This document shows, in pieces, positions 15,013 through 22,888 of a stretch of 33,822 nt of DNA. Numbering within the stretch: the first letter of the stretch is position 1; each line of letters opens with the position of its first letter. A model generated the notes under the pieces. The model saw only the letters and a program-made list of their open reading frames with translations. It did no database searches and was not told the DNA's origin. The position numbers and the translations under genes are program-made. This stretch comes from Planctomycetota bacterium (lineage in GTDB: Bacteria > Planctomycetota > Planctomycetia > Pirellulales > JADFKK01). The DNA lies in the NCBI GenBank assembly GCA_022564995.1, contig JADFKK010000048.1, positions 1 through 33,822 on the forward strand. The letters run 5' to 3'.

Positions 15013-15819
15013 ATGGCCCTAACAAATCGTGTACGAAATGTGCTGCAGGCGAAGCCACGTTGGTGGCCGGCCGGATTACTCATTCTGGCGATGCCGCTGG
15101 CCATGTGGGCGTTGGTTGTCCAGGCCGAGGACGACAAAGACAAGGATGGCGAACGCTCCGAACGAAGGGAGCGGCGGGATAACGGCGAGGCCCGCCAGCG
15201 CCGTGAAGGAGATCGCAGGCCGGACGCCCGTCGTGATCGAGAACGTCGTGATCGAGAACGTCGTGATCGAGAACGTCGAGCAGGGGAGCGCCGAGGAGGG
15301 GATCGCCGTGAAGGAGATCGCCGACCGGGCGCGAGACGACCCGATCGAGAACGCGGCGACCGTCCACGTCGTGAGGGCGAGCGTCGAGAGGGTGAGCGAC
15401 GAGAGGGTGAGCGACGTGATGGCGACCGCCGGCCGAATCCTCGCGACGTCGATTTGTTCCGCATGGTGATGCAGCTTCGCGCCGAAGTGCGAGAATTGCG
15501 GGCGGAAGTCGCTCGTATGCGTGGCGAGCGTTTCCGAGGCGATGACCGTGATCGGCGTGTGCGCCGCGAACACGAACATGAACGCGGTCACCAGGACGGC
15601 GAGGCCCGCCGCGATCGTGGGCATGATCGCGAGCGCGACCGCGACGTTCGTCGAGAGCGGGGCGATCGAGAGCACGAGGGCGAAGATCGCCGCCGCCGCG
15701 ATGATGACGACGATGACGACGATGATGATGACGACGATGATGACGATGATGACGATGATGATGACGATGATGACGACGACGATGACGATGACGACGACGA
15801 TGACGATGACGACGAGTAG
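15013..15819 (+). CDS. Exported R/E/D polyampholyte with 38-residue C-terminal poly-Asp
   Basis: 268 residues with a strong ribosome site (GGAGGGAG, 5 nt before ATG). A signal peptide or membrane anchor spans ~20-40 (AGLLILAMPLAMWALVVQA-ED). Residues ~41-144 are almost only Arg, Glu, Asp, Gly and Pro, built from tandem units (three exact 15-bp copies at 15232-15276). Residues ~145-173 form a probable coiled coil (DLFRMVMQLRAEVRELRAEV). A second Arg/His/Glu-rich block follows, then Asp 230-267 and a final Glu. The Asp tract (15700-15813) uses 19 GAT and 19 GAC. Such a tail suggests divalent-cation (Ca, Mg) or mineral-surface binding, or an electrostatic partner for the Arg-rich part. No family is recognised. 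It is monocistronic with its own terminator. Confidence 0.8.
   Translation: MALTNRVRNVLQAKPRWWPAGLLILAMPLAMWALVVQAEDDKDKDGERSERRERRDNGEARQRREGDRRPDARRDRERRDRERRDRERRAGERRGGDRREGDRRPGARRPDRERGDRPRREGERREGERREGERRDGDRRPNPRDVDLFRMVMQLRAEVRELRAEVARMRGERFRGDDRDRRVRREHEHERGHQDGEARRDRGHDRERDRDVRRERGDREHEGEDRRRRDDDDDDDDDDDDDDDDDDDDDDDDDDDDDDDDDDDDDDE
15700..15813 (+). repeat. GAY trinucleotide tract (38 units)
   Basis: 38 consecutive GAT/GAC codons, in frame with the upstream gene and ending in GAG TAG. GAT and GAC are mixed in irregular 6- to 9-nt patterns, so pure polymerase slippage of one unit has been overwritten while the amino acid has stayed constant. Confidence 0.95.
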
Positions 15820-15860
15820 CCCGTCCGGCGTCGCGTCTCACAGTCAACCCGATGATTCCC

Positions 15861-15900
15861 GAGCCGCCGTGCCCCCTGCGCACGGCGGCTCTCTCATTTT
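15861..15900 (+). terminator. Intrinsic terminator of the polyampholyte gene
   Basis: An 11-bp perfect stem GAGCCGCCGTG (15861-15871) pairs with CACGGCGGCTC (15881-15891) across a 9-nt loop and is followed by TCTCATTTT. It lies 42 nt past the stop codon. Confidence 0.75.
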
Positions 15901-16079
15901 CGCCGTGAGGCCGATCGGTTTATTCCCCGCTCCCGCTGAATCCAACCGGCAGGTCACGTGTTGTCTGCGTTGACCTTGACCCGCCGGGGCGAGGGAAACA
16001 CAATAGAAACGGACTATCACGCGGCCCCTGCTGCGTTTGCTTTGGAAACCGTTCGATGAAGAGAGCCCGGTAAGAAAAG

Positions 16080-16415
16080 ATGAAGAAAGAATCCCGCGTA
16101 GCACTAGAAGTCATCGAGCCGATCGGCGATCGGGTGTTGATCCGCAAGGACGACGAGCGGCGCACGACCAAGGGCGGCATTCATCTGCCCGACGACGCGA
16201 AGATCCCGGTCATTTCCGGCCGCATCGTGGCCCTCAGCATTCAAGTCGAAAACGACCCTGACTACCCGCTGAGCCGCTACGACAAGGTGCTGATCGACCC
16301 GAGAAACGGCATCCCGGTCGATTTTGAACAGGACAACAAGCTGCACATCATCCCGGTCGAAGACGTCGTGGCCGTGTTCCGCAAGGATTCGCCCGACGAA
16401 GAGTCGCTGGACTGA
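16080..16415 (+). CDS. groES: GroES-like co-chaperonin (Cpn10), stand-alone
   Basis: 111 residues. Cpn10 features: 'IEPIGDRVLIRKDDE' at the start, the mobile loop 'TTKGGIHLPDDAK' with the GroEL-binding tripeptide I-H-L, 'SGRIVALSIQVE', 'YDKVLIDPRNGIPVDF' and the closing strand 'IIPVEDVVAVF'. It ends in an acidic tail (SPDEESLD). No groEL follows; the next genes are on the other strand. It is probably one of several planctomycete GroES paralogues rather than the main operon copy. It acts as the heptameric lid of a GroEL ring in the cytosol. Confidence 0.85.
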   Translation: MKKESRVALEVIEPIGDRVLIRKDDERRTTKGGIHLPDDAKIPVISGRIVALSIQVENDPDYPLSRYDKVLIDPRNGIPVDFEQDNKLHIIPVEDVVAVFRKDSPDEESLD

Positions 16416-16467
16416 TCGCGTCATACGACCTGCGAACCCGCGTCGTCAGGACAAAGCGATTTTCCGT

Positions 16468-16605
16468 TCATGATGACTCCCCGGGACGGAGAATGTCGAT
16501 GATTTGATCGATCGCGGTGTCGAACGTGTTCGGCTTTAGTTTGGCAACCTCGCGAACGATCAAGTTGGCCGTAACTTCGCCTGAGAAAGGTCCGAAAACG
16601 GAAAC
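16468..16605 (-). pseudogene. Truncated toxin remnant (MazF/PemK-like C-terminus)
   Basis: About 45 residues (…LIVREVAKLKPNTFDTAIDQIIDIL…) resemble the last strand and helix of a PemK/MazF-type endoribonuclease ('..VREVG.L.P.....ID..L..IL'). They begin only a few nucleotides after the antitoxin stop codon at 16610. The N-terminal core of the toxin is absent in every frame, so it is most likely a deletion relic. Resemblance is weak and based on memory of the family. Confidence 0.4.
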
Positions 16606-16609
16606 GGCA

Positions 16610-16840
16610 CTAGGACGACTGCGCCGGGTCCTGTAGGTGTGACCATGCCGCGTCCTCCTCTGCTCGGTTCCAGTCTTCCGCCAATGCTTGCTCCGAAAGC
16701 AGGGCGGTTTCTGCGACTTTACCAACGGCCTTGTCATCGAGAATCGTCACCAAAGCTCGACACTCTCCCGACAACTCGAACGGCTCCAGCAATCGAATCC
16801 GGCCGTGCTCGTCAATGATGGCTTCCACGGTTCGCATCAT
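16610..16840 (-). CDS. Antitoxin-like small protein (orphaned)
   Basis: 76 residues from the double ATG at 16840/16837 (MMRTVEAIIDEHGRIRLLEP). The N-terminal strand pattern 'TVEAIIDEHGRIRLLEPFEL' is that of short AbrB-like or DUF104-like antitoxins that bind DNA and then the toxin. The helical tail 'LLSEQALAEDWNRAEEDAAW' is the usual toxin-binding end in planctomycete copies. The longer frame up to 16900 is unlikely. It appears intact while its downstream partner is truncated, so it may persist as a repressor or as protection against a toxin encoded elsewhere. Confidence 0.7.
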   Translation of the reverse strand: MMRTVEAIIDEHGRIRLLEPFELSGECRALVTILDDKAVGKVAETALLSEQALAEDWNRAEEDAAWSHLQDPAQSS

Positions 16841-17001
16841 GGGTTGTTTCTCGATCGATCTAGGGACGGCACTTACGCCACAACAATACATCCGGTTCAA
16901 TTATACGTCGCGTGAAAGAACCGTACCAGTCCGCTGAGGGATTTCCCACTGCAAACCAACTTAACGCTACGAGGTCACTTTTCTGCGGCGCAGCACGTTT
17001 G

Positions 17002-17442
17002 CTATTCTTCTGCGCCGATGTCCCGGCGGAATCGCTCGTATCCCTTTTTGATGAATTCTAGTAATACAACAACGGCGATAGCGATGCCGAAGAGCGTACT
17101 TCCAGATTGAAACTTGTGCCACGCGAGAATCCCGACAGCCGTCACCGCGAGCGTACCGAGAACTTCGCCTGCCGCTCGACAGACGGCCTTACCTTTGTAG
17201 TCGAGGCGGGCATAGAGTCTCGCGGCTCCCCAGCGCATCACGTACAGAACCGTCGCGGCAAGCGAGACGAATCCGATCAACGTCCAGTCAGAAATTGTCG
17301 TCCCACGGACCACTTGGAAAGCGACGACGGCGATCCACGCGACAGCAATGAGTGCAAGCAGCCGGAACAGCGTTCGAGCAGGCTGGCGGCGCCGGTCCAC
17401 GGCCCTCACCAAGAACGCGCGTCTTGTAACAGCTTGAGTCAT
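17002..17442 (-). CDS. Small polytopic membrane protein
   Basis: 146 residues starting MTQAVTRRAFLVRAVDRRRQ, a strongly basic cytosolic N-terminus. Four hydrophobic spans are seen: ~25-45 (TLFRLLALIAVAWIAVVAF), 51-69 (WTLIGFVSLAATVLYVM), ~92-107 (GTLAVTAVGILAW), 113-128 (STLFGIAIAVVVLLEF). It has a charged C-terminus KKGYERFRRDIGAEE. No family is recognised. It lies about 50 nt beyond the stop codon of the DUF1501 gene on the same strand, so co-transcription is possible. Confidence 0.7.
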   Translation of the reverse strand: MTQAVTRRAFLVRAVDRRRQPARTLFRLLALIAVAWIAVVAFQVVRGTTISDWTLIGFVSLAATVLYVMRWGAARLYARLDYKGKAVCRAAGEVLGTLAVTAVGILAWHKFQSGSTLFGIAIAVVVLLEFIKKGYERFRRDIGAEE

Positions 17443-17494
17443 CTTTTCGTTTCTCTAACATTGGGCGATGTGGCTAGTGCCGCATTCATACGCC

Positions 17495-18925
17495 CTACGC
17501 TACCACTTTCTTGACCACTTCTCCGGCGACGTCCGTCAGCCGGTAATCTCTTCCCTGAAACTTAAACGTCAGCCGTTCGTGGTCCATGCCCAGCAGATGC
17601 AAGATCGTGGCGTGGAAGTCGTGCATGCTGACGGAGTCTTCGACCGGGTAATAGCCCAACTCATCGGTCTTGCCGACGGTCACGCCGCCCTTGATTCCGC
17701 CGCCGGCCATCCACGCACAGAAGGCGTCTTTGTGGTGATCGCGGCCGGCCTTGGCGCGGTCGTTTTGTAGCATCGGCGTGCGGCCGAATTCGCTACCCCA
17801 GACGATCAAGGTTTCGTCCAACAGTCCCCGCTGCTTGAGGTCTCGGATCAGCGCGGCGATCGGCCGATCAACCTGCCTGGTTTTCTTCGGCAATGCGGAG
17901 AAAACCGAGCCGTGATGATCCCAGCCCTGATCCATCAGTTGCACAAATCGCACGCCCTTCTCGACCAGCCGGCGGGCCAGCAGGCAGTTGTTCGCGAAGC
18001 TGGCCTTGCCCGGCTGGGTGCCGTACATCTTGTGCGTCTGCTTCGACTCCTTCGAGATGTCCATCAACTCCGGCACCGACGTCTGCATTCGGTAGGCCAG
18101 CTCGTATTGGTTGATCCGCGTCTCGATCTCCGGGTCGCCGACGTCGAGCAGTTGTTGCCGGTTCAGATACTTGATGCTGTCGACGATTTTTCGGCGGTCG
18201 GCGGCGTCGATGCCCGGCGGGTTCGACAAAAACAGCACGGGATCGCCTTTGCTGCGAAACTCGACGCCCTGATGCAGCGTCGGCAAGAAGCCGCTGCCCC
18301 ACATCGCGTTTCCGGCCCCGCCGACGCTGCCGGTAATCAGCGCGACGAAGCTCGGCAGGTTGTCGTTCTGGCTGCCCAGGCCGTAACTGGTCCAGGAGCC
18401 GACCGCCGGCCGGCCGAACCGCGGGAAGCCGGTGTGGAAGAATAACTGGGCCGGGCCGTGATTGAACTGGTCGGTGTGGACCGTCTTGATCATCGCCATC
18501 TCATCGGCAACACCGGCCAGATGCGGCAGCAACTCCGACAGCTCGATGCCCGAATCGCCGTGACGGGTGAACTTGTACGGCGTGCCGAGCAGCTTGGGAT
18601 GCCCACGCAGGAAGGCGAACCGCTGACCTTCGAGATACCGCTGGGGGCAAAGCTGGCCGTCGTATTTTTTCAAGACCGGCTTGTTCTCGAACAGATCGAG
18701 ATGCGAAGGCGCCCCGACCATGTGCAGAAAAATAACGTGCTTCGCTCTGGCCGCGAAATGCGGCTGCTTGGCGGCCAGCGGGCTCCTCTTGGCCGCGCGG
18801 GCGCCCTCGCCCAACAGCGACGCCAGCGCGACGGCGCCGAGGCCGGCGCCGCTGTGTTGGAGCAGCCCGCGTCGGGTTAGACGGAGTTTAGCTTCTTCCA
18901 GAGGCGTCACGGTTGTCGTCCTCAC
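17495..18925 (-). CDS. DUF1501 family protein, Tat-type leader
   Basis: About 476 residues. No ATG is available. GTG at 18925 or GTG at 18910 (the latter with GAGG 9 nt upstream) are the plausible starts; the open frame continues to 18952 inside an inverted-repeat element and is not trusted. The leader is '[21 protein letters not shown]'. Landmarks: '[18 protein letters not shown]', '[18 protein letters not shown]', '[15 protein letters not shown]', '[11 protein letters not shown]', 'GRDHHKDAF', '[17 protein letters not shown]'. It is the second member of a PSD1-DUF1501 pair reading leftwards from 21609. Confidence 0.9.
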   Translation of the reverse strand: MRTTTVTPLEEAKLRLTRRGLLQHSGAGLGAVALASLLGEGARAAKRSPLAAKQPHFAARAKHVIFLHMVGAPSHLDLFENKPVLKKYDGQLCPQRYLEGQRFAFLRGHPKLLGTPYKFTRHGDSGIELSELLPHLAGVADEMAMIKTVHTDQFNHGPAQLFFHTGFPRFGRPAVGSWTSYGLGSQNDNLPSFVALITGSVGGAGNAMWGSGFLPTLHQGVEFRSKGDPVLFLSNPPGIDAADRRKIVDSIKYLNRQQLLDVGDPEIETRINQYELAYRMQTSVPELMDISKESKQTHKMYGTQPGKASFANNCLLARRLVEKGVRFVQLMDQGWDHHGSVFSALPKKTRQVDRPIAALIRDLKQRGLLDETLIVWGSEFGRTPMLQNDRAKAGRDHHKDAFCAWMAGGGIKGGVTVGKTDELGYYPVEDSVSMHDFHATILHLLGMDHERLTFKFQGRDYRLTDVAGEVVKKVVA

Positions 18926-18930
18926 GGGGC

Positions 18931-19023
18931 GGAAAAAAGGGGATAAGTCCAATTTCCTGCGTCAGTCGGGTGTCGATATGTAGAGGTCAAGCCGCAGGAA
19001 ATTGGACTTATCCCCTTTTTTCC
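18931..19023. repeat. REPIN/MITE-like element with perfect 30-bp inverted repeats
   Basis: 18931-18960 (starts GGAAAAAAGGGGATAAG) is exactly complementary to 18994-19023, leaving a 33-nt loop. Total length is 93 bp. It lies 3 nt past the PSD1 stop codon and 5 nt before the best DUF1501 start, so it fills the whole intercistronic gap. No transposase is encoded. Outer A/T-runs on both strands would make each arm act as an intrinsic terminator. Confidence 0.9.
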
Positions 19024-19026
19024 TCG

Positions 19027-21609
19027 TCATCCCTTCGTAATCGTTTCATCCAGATTCAACAAAATGTTCGCGACGTAAACCCAGGCTGCCAGTTGTTCGG
19101 CGCTGATGTCCTTCGGAAGTGGTTCTTTTCCGACGAGCTTTTTCGCCGCGGCGGCATTTGTTTTGAATCGAGCCAACTCACGTTGATAAACATTGAGCAA
19201 ATGCTCCGCCTCTTTATCGTTCGGGCGCCGCGCGACACATAGCCGGTAGCCGTACTCGACGCGCTCGCGATCACTCAAATCTCGCTTGTCCGTCGCAATC
19301 CGCCGCGCCAGCCCGACGGCCATCTCCATATACGCTGGGTCGTTGAGCAGCGTGAGCGCTTGTAGCGGCGTGTTCGTCTGCGATCGTTTTACAACGCACG
19401 AGGCACGGTCCGGGGCGTCGAAGTTGACGAAGGCCGGATACGGCGCGCTGCGGCGCCAGATCACGTAAATGCCCCGGCGATAGCGATCCGCGCCGGTCGA
19501 CGTGGCGTACTTCGGCGCGTTGCGCCCCACGTGTCGCCAAATGCCCGAGGGCTGCGGCGGAAACACCGGCGGGCCGCCCATCTTGGTCGAAATCAATCCA
19601 CTGATCGTCAGGCCGTTGTCGCGAATCGCCTCGGCGCTGAGCCGAAACCGCGCTCCGCGAGCCAGTAGTTTGTTCAGCGGATCGCGCTCAAGCAACTCCG
19701 TCGACACCCGCGCCGATTGCCGATACGTGGCCGACATCACGATCAGTTTGTGGACGTGTTTCATCGACCAGCCGCCTTCGATGAATTCCACAGCCAGCCA
19801 ATCGAGCAATTGCGGGTGGGTCGGCGGCTCACACTGTGTGCCGAAATCCTCGCTCGTGGCCACGATGCCCCGGCCGAAAATCTCTTGCCACCAACGATTG
19901 ACGGTCACCCGGGCGGTGAGCGGATTGTTCGCGTCGACGATCCACTTGGCCAGCCCCAGCCGATTGGGCGGCAGCTCGGATGAAAGCGGATGCAGCGAAG
20001 CCGGCGTACCGGGTTCGACGCGCTCGCCCTTGTCCAGGAAATTGCCTCGTTTCATTACGTGAGTGGCCCGCGGCTTGTCCATCTCGACCATCACCAACGT
20101 CGTCGGCACGGCAGCCGCGTCGATCTGTTTTTTCAGCTTCGCGATTTTGTCGCGTAGCAACTTAATCTCCGGCCGCTGGGCAAGGTAAAACTTGCGAAGC
20201 TGGTTTCGCTGTTTCTTGCTGCGCTTCTTCGGCGGCAGCTTGACAATCCTCGCGATTGCCGACGGCTTGGCGGTCTTCGCAGCAAATTGTTTTTCCCAAT
20301 TCGACTGCTCGCGCGTGGCGATAGCCATCGCCCCTTTTAGCTGCTTGCCCGCGGTGTCGTGCTGCCGCCGAATCTGCGCCAAACGGCTCGACTGATCCTG
20401 GCTGACCGGCACGTTCATCTTCGGTCCGAAAAAGTCGTACGTCACCCCGCTGGTTAGCTTCACCTCCAGCGGCGTGTTGTTGAAGTAGGCAAACAGCCGG
20501 TAATAGTCTCGCTGCGTGAACGGATCGTACTTGTGGCTGTGACATTGCCCGCAGTTGATTGTGGTGCCAAGCCAGACCGTGCCGGTCGTGTTCACGCGGT
20601 CGACCACTTGGTTCACCCGGTTTTCCTCGGGATCGACTCCGGCCTCGACATTGCAAGTCGTGCTGCGATGAAAGCCGGTGGCAACTCGCTGAGAAACCGT
20701 CGCACTGGGCAGCAAGTCACCCGCCAGTTGTTCGATCGTAAACTGATCGAACGGCATGTCGTCGTTCATCGCCTCAATGACCCAATCGCGATAGGGCCAG
20801 GTGCTGCGATATTGGTCGGCCTGAAAGCCGTTGCTGTCGGCATAGCGGGCCAAATCGAGCCAGGGGCGGGCCCAACGCTCGCCGTAACGCGGCGAAGCAA
20901 GCAGCCGGTTGACCAGACGTTCGTAAGCGGCGGGGCTATCGTCGGCGACGAATTTGTCGGCCTCATCCGGCGACGGCGGCAGCCCGATCAGATCGAGATA
21001 GACGCGGCGCACGAGCCGGGCTCGGCTCGCCAGCTCCGACGGTGAGAGCCCGGCCGCTTCCAGTCGCGCCAATACGAAGCGGTCGATCGCATTCTGCGGC
21101 CACGCCGTATCCTTCACGGTCGGCAGCGCGGGCCGCGTCGGTTTGACATAGGCCCAGTGCCGCTTCTCGGCGATGGTCGCGCCGACCCCCTTGGGCCACT
21201 TCGCCCCGGCGTCGATCCAGGCACGAACGAGCGCGATCTCGTCGGCCGAAAGCGGCTTGCCCTCGGGCGGCATCCGCTCATCTTCGTCCTTGGCCAAGAC
21301 ACGCTTTATCAGTAAGCTGCCGGCACTGTCACCCGGCGTAACGGCCGGGCCGGTCTCGCCTCCGGAAAACACGATCCGCCGCACATCGAGCCTTAGCCGG
21401 GCCTCTTGCTCTTTCGGGCCGTGACACTCGAAGCAGCGGGCCCTGAAGATCGGCAGAATTTGTCGCTCGAAGTCGACCTTCGTCGTCCGCCCAGTTGGCG
21501 GCTTTGGAGATTCGGCGTGGGTATCGGCCGCGGTGATTGCCCCGGCAAAAAACAGCAGCAGAGCGGCCACGCGGTTGCCGCGGCGAATCGAACAACGTCG
21601 GCCTGACAT
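19027..21609 (-). CDS. PSCyt1 - DUF1549 (PSCyt2) - DUF1553 (PSD1) protein
   Basis: 860 residues with a Sec-type leader (GNRVAALLLFFAGAITAADTHA). There is a single N-terminal planctomycete cytochrome domain with C59-F-E-C-H63, then 'GGETGPAVTPGDSAGSLL' and 'RMPPEGKPL'. DUF1549 (~150-370) includes 'RYGERWARPWLDLARYADSNG' and a second haem motif C353-G-Q-C-H357 (NCGQCHSHKYDPFTQRDYY). A Lys/Arg-rich helical insert (~410-500) precedes DUF1553 (~540-800), with 'NPLTARVTVNRWWQEIFG' and 'ATYRQSARV'. Unlike the copy at 2407 it has only one PSCyt1 repeat. The DUF1501 partner follows directly on the same strand. Confidence 0.93.
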   Translation of the reverse strand: MSGRRCSIRRGNRVAALLLFFAGAITAADTHAESPKPPTGRTTKVDFERQILPIFRARCFECHGPKEQEARLRLDVRRIVFSGGETGPAVTPGDSAGSLLIKRVLAKDEDERMPPEGKPLSADEIALVRAWIDAGAKWPKGVGATIAEKRHWAYVKPTRPALPTVKDTAWPQNAIDRFVLARLEAAGLSPSELASRARLVRRVYLDLIGLPPSPDEADKFVADDSPAAYERLVNRLLASPRYGERWARPWLDLARYADSNGFQADQYRSTWPYRDWVIEAMNDDMPFDQFTIEQLAGDLLPSATVSQRVATGFHRSTTCNVEAGVDPEENRVNQVVDRVNTTGTVWLGTTINCGQCHSHKYDPFTQRDYYRLFAYFNNTPLEVKLTSGVTYDFFGPKMNVPVSQDQSSRLAQIRRQHDTAGKQLKGAMAIATREQSNWEKQFAAKTAKPSAIARIVKLPPKKRSKKQRNQLRKFYLAQRPEIKLLRDKIAKLKKQIDAAAVPTTLVMVEMDKPRATHVMKRGNFLDKGERVEPGTPASLHPLSSELPPNRLGLAKWIVDANNPLTARVTVNRWWQEIFGRGIVATSEDFGTQCEPPTHPQLLDWLAVEFIEGGWSMKHVHKLIVMSATYRQSARVSTELLERDPLNKLLARGARFRLSAEAIRDNGLTISGLISTKMGGPPVFPPQPSGIWRHVGRNAPKYATSTGADRYRRGIYVIWRRSAPYPAFVNFDAPDRASCVVKRSQTNTPLQALTLLNDPAYMEMAVGLARRIATDKRDLSDRERVEYGYRLCVARRPNDKEAEHLLNVYQRELARFKTNAAAAKKLVGKEPLPKDISAEQLAAWVYVANILLNLDETITKG

Positions 21610-21737
21610 CGCGGGTCTGCCTTTCGCCTAAGAATCTGCCGGAGACGCACGCCAAGCTCCGTACGTCGCATCGTCCACGACAGCCGGGGGGGTAACTTAC
21701 TATTACATCACATCGTCCGTTCTGTGTCCAGCTTTAC

Positions 21738-21781
21738 CGCGAGCGGGTAGTGTCCTAATAGTGTGTTGCTGGATTTAGGAC
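21738..21781. repeat. CCGCGAGCGGGTAGT direct repeat and adjacent stem
   Basis: CCGCGAGCGGGTAGT (21738-21752) recurs at 22701-22715, so the two copies flank the orphan gene 21855-22637. A related string GCGAG-ataa-CGGGTAGT occurs near 1684-1701 upstream of another orphan gene. Next to it, GTCCTAA (21752-21758) and TTAGGAC (21775-21781) can pair. Confidence 0.55.
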
Positions 21782-21819
21782 CGTCCGAAAAAGCTCCCCG
21801 AAACAAGCCCCGGAATCCC

Positions 21820-21848
21820 TTCCCCTCCCCCGCCCCGGACAGGATAAT
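21820..21848 (+). promoter_or_regulatory. Shared orphan-gene upstream block, copy B, with GATAAT 6 nt before ATG
   Basis: TTCCCCTCCCCCGCCCCGG then GATAAT (21843-21848), GGGGAC and ATG 21855. It matches copies at 1752 and 13989 without gaps. The hexamer-to-ATG spacing equals that of the 14024 gene, as expected for leaderless mRNA. Confidence 0.5.
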
Positions 21849-21854
21849 GGGGAC

Positions 21855-22637
21855 ATGAACGATGAGAAAGCAAGATTTCGACGCCGGATGGATGTTTACT
21901 TCGGGCTCGGTTTCTTGGCAGCACTCCTGATTTTCATACTAAATTGGTTCACTACCGGCGAGCCCTTCCTGCTTAGAAGCGTTGCTTGTCCCGTGATGCT
22001 AATAGGGTTCTGGCTGTGCTGGCTGTACGTCCGCATGTCGATAATGGGGGCTGGAGCCAATCGAATGTCTGAAGCGCCGCAACCCCGTTGGCACAGACCT
22101 CGCCCACTGACGTTGGTCATTCTCACGGCGATTAGCACGGCGTTCCTGCTGGCAAATGTTTGGCAACGTTATGCGGTTACCAAGACTGGCGGGTCTTCTG
22201 TTCTGGGGAAGGACGACCACTACCGTCTAAAGGGAACGTACACGTATAGTTGCGGTTTCCCGAAGACGTTTTTGCGAATGACTGCCAACGTCGAGCGCGG
22301 TTCAACGATCTATTTCCCTTCGAGAAGTCGATACTACAAACCGGAGATGTGGACCAATATCACCATGATCCTTTTCATCCTGCTGGCGGTATTCATCGTC
22401 TGCGAGCTTTTCCTCCCGAAAAACTGGGAACCAGTGCAATTCTCACTCTCTGGCTTAGCGCTAGGAGTCGTCGTTGCGGCAGGTCTTTGGGCTTGGCAGC
22501 AAGAGGCTCTGACTCACTGGCAGGAGTGGACCAATGGCAGCCTTGCGCCGCACGTCACCATGCTCTGCGTTGATCTACTCTACTTGATGTGCATCGCCGC
22601 GAACTATCGGCGTATTATTGCTTGGCTACAGTCGTAG
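21855..22637 (+). CDS. Orphan polytopic membrane protein
   Basis: 260 residues with about six membrane spans (~15-32, 38-60, 85-105, 168-188, 195-217, 230-248). A ~60-residue polar loop between spans 3 and 4 contains 'YRLKGTYTYSCGFPKTFLRM'. 'VQFSLSGLALG' near residue 192 faintly echoes the FQFSLRTLL signature, here internal rather than N-terminal. No family is recognised. Composition is less GC-rich than the neighbouring PSD1 and response-regulator genes. The gene is bounded by 15-bp direct repeats and followed by a nested hairpin, as if it were a movable unit. Confidence 0.7.
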   Translation: MNDEKARFRRRMDVYFGLGFLAALLIFILNWFTTGEPFLLRSVACPVMLIGFWLCWLYVRMSIMGAGANRMSEAPQPRWHRPRPLTLVILTAISTAFLLANVWQRYAVTKTGGSSVLGKDDHYRLKGTYTYSCGFPKTFLRMTANVERGSTIYFPSRSRYYKPEMWTNITMILFILLAVFIVCELFLPKNWEPVQFSLSGLALGVVVAAGLWAWQQEALTHWQEWTNGSLAPHVTMLCVDLLYLMCIAANYRRIIAWLQS

Positions 22638-22658
22638 TGCCCGGCTTTTCTTCTCATT

Positions 22659-22725
22659 CCCACCGCTTATTTCTGACAACGGCTGAAACGGTATCACTAC
22701 CCGCGAGCGGGTAGTAAGCGGTGGG
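22659..22725. repeat. Nested inverted repeats after the orphan gene
   Basis: Outer stem CCCACCGCTT (22659-22668) pairs with AAGCGGTGGG (22716-22725). An inner 9-bp stem ACTACCCGC (22696-22704) pairs with GCGGGTAGT (22707-22715), with 2 unpaired bases at the tip. A 27-nt single-stranded bulge lies on the left side only. The shape recalls folded attC-type recombination sites, but their conserved R-box sequences are not present. Confidence 0.65.
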
Positions 22726-22840
22726 GGAGGCGGTGATTGAACCGAATCACGCAACCGTTAAGGTAACCCCTCACTCGGACGACCATCACCTGCGTTCCAC
22801 CCATCCGGGGCAGTGGTTAACCTCCGGGTCACGTGTTACC

Positions 22841-22871
22841 CTGCCGTCCTTCCGGGCAGACCTGTTTTTTT
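22841..22871 (+). terminator. Hairpin plus T7 just upstream of the response regulator
   Basis: CTGCC (22841-22845) pairs with GGCAG (22855-22859). After 5 nt comes a run of seven Ts (22865-22871), ending 17 nt before the response-regulator ATG. It is either the end of upstream transcription or an attenuator in the regulator's own leader. Confidence 0.45.
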
Positions 22872-22888
22872 CAAACTTGGAGTATCAA

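Noticed and set aside
14645..15058. 137-codon - strand frame
   Set aside because: No family resemblance, overlaps the ribosome site and start of the polyampholyte gene, and biased composition; only the short GNAT-like stretch in another frame was kept as a possible relic.
15229..15440. Possible CRISPR-like array
   Set aside because: Repeats are 15 bp, contiguous, in frame and without unique spacers; they are coding tandem repeats.
15080..15883. - strand frame with long His/Arg runs opposite the polyampholyte gene
   Set aside because: The His and Ile/Val repeats are simply the complement of the GAY and Arg/Glu codon repeats; the + strand frame has signal peptide, ribosome site and terminator.
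22659..22725. Integron attC site
   Set aside because: The fold is similar, but the conserved R-box sequences (RYYYAAC/GTTRRRY) are not matched and no integron integrase is in the window.
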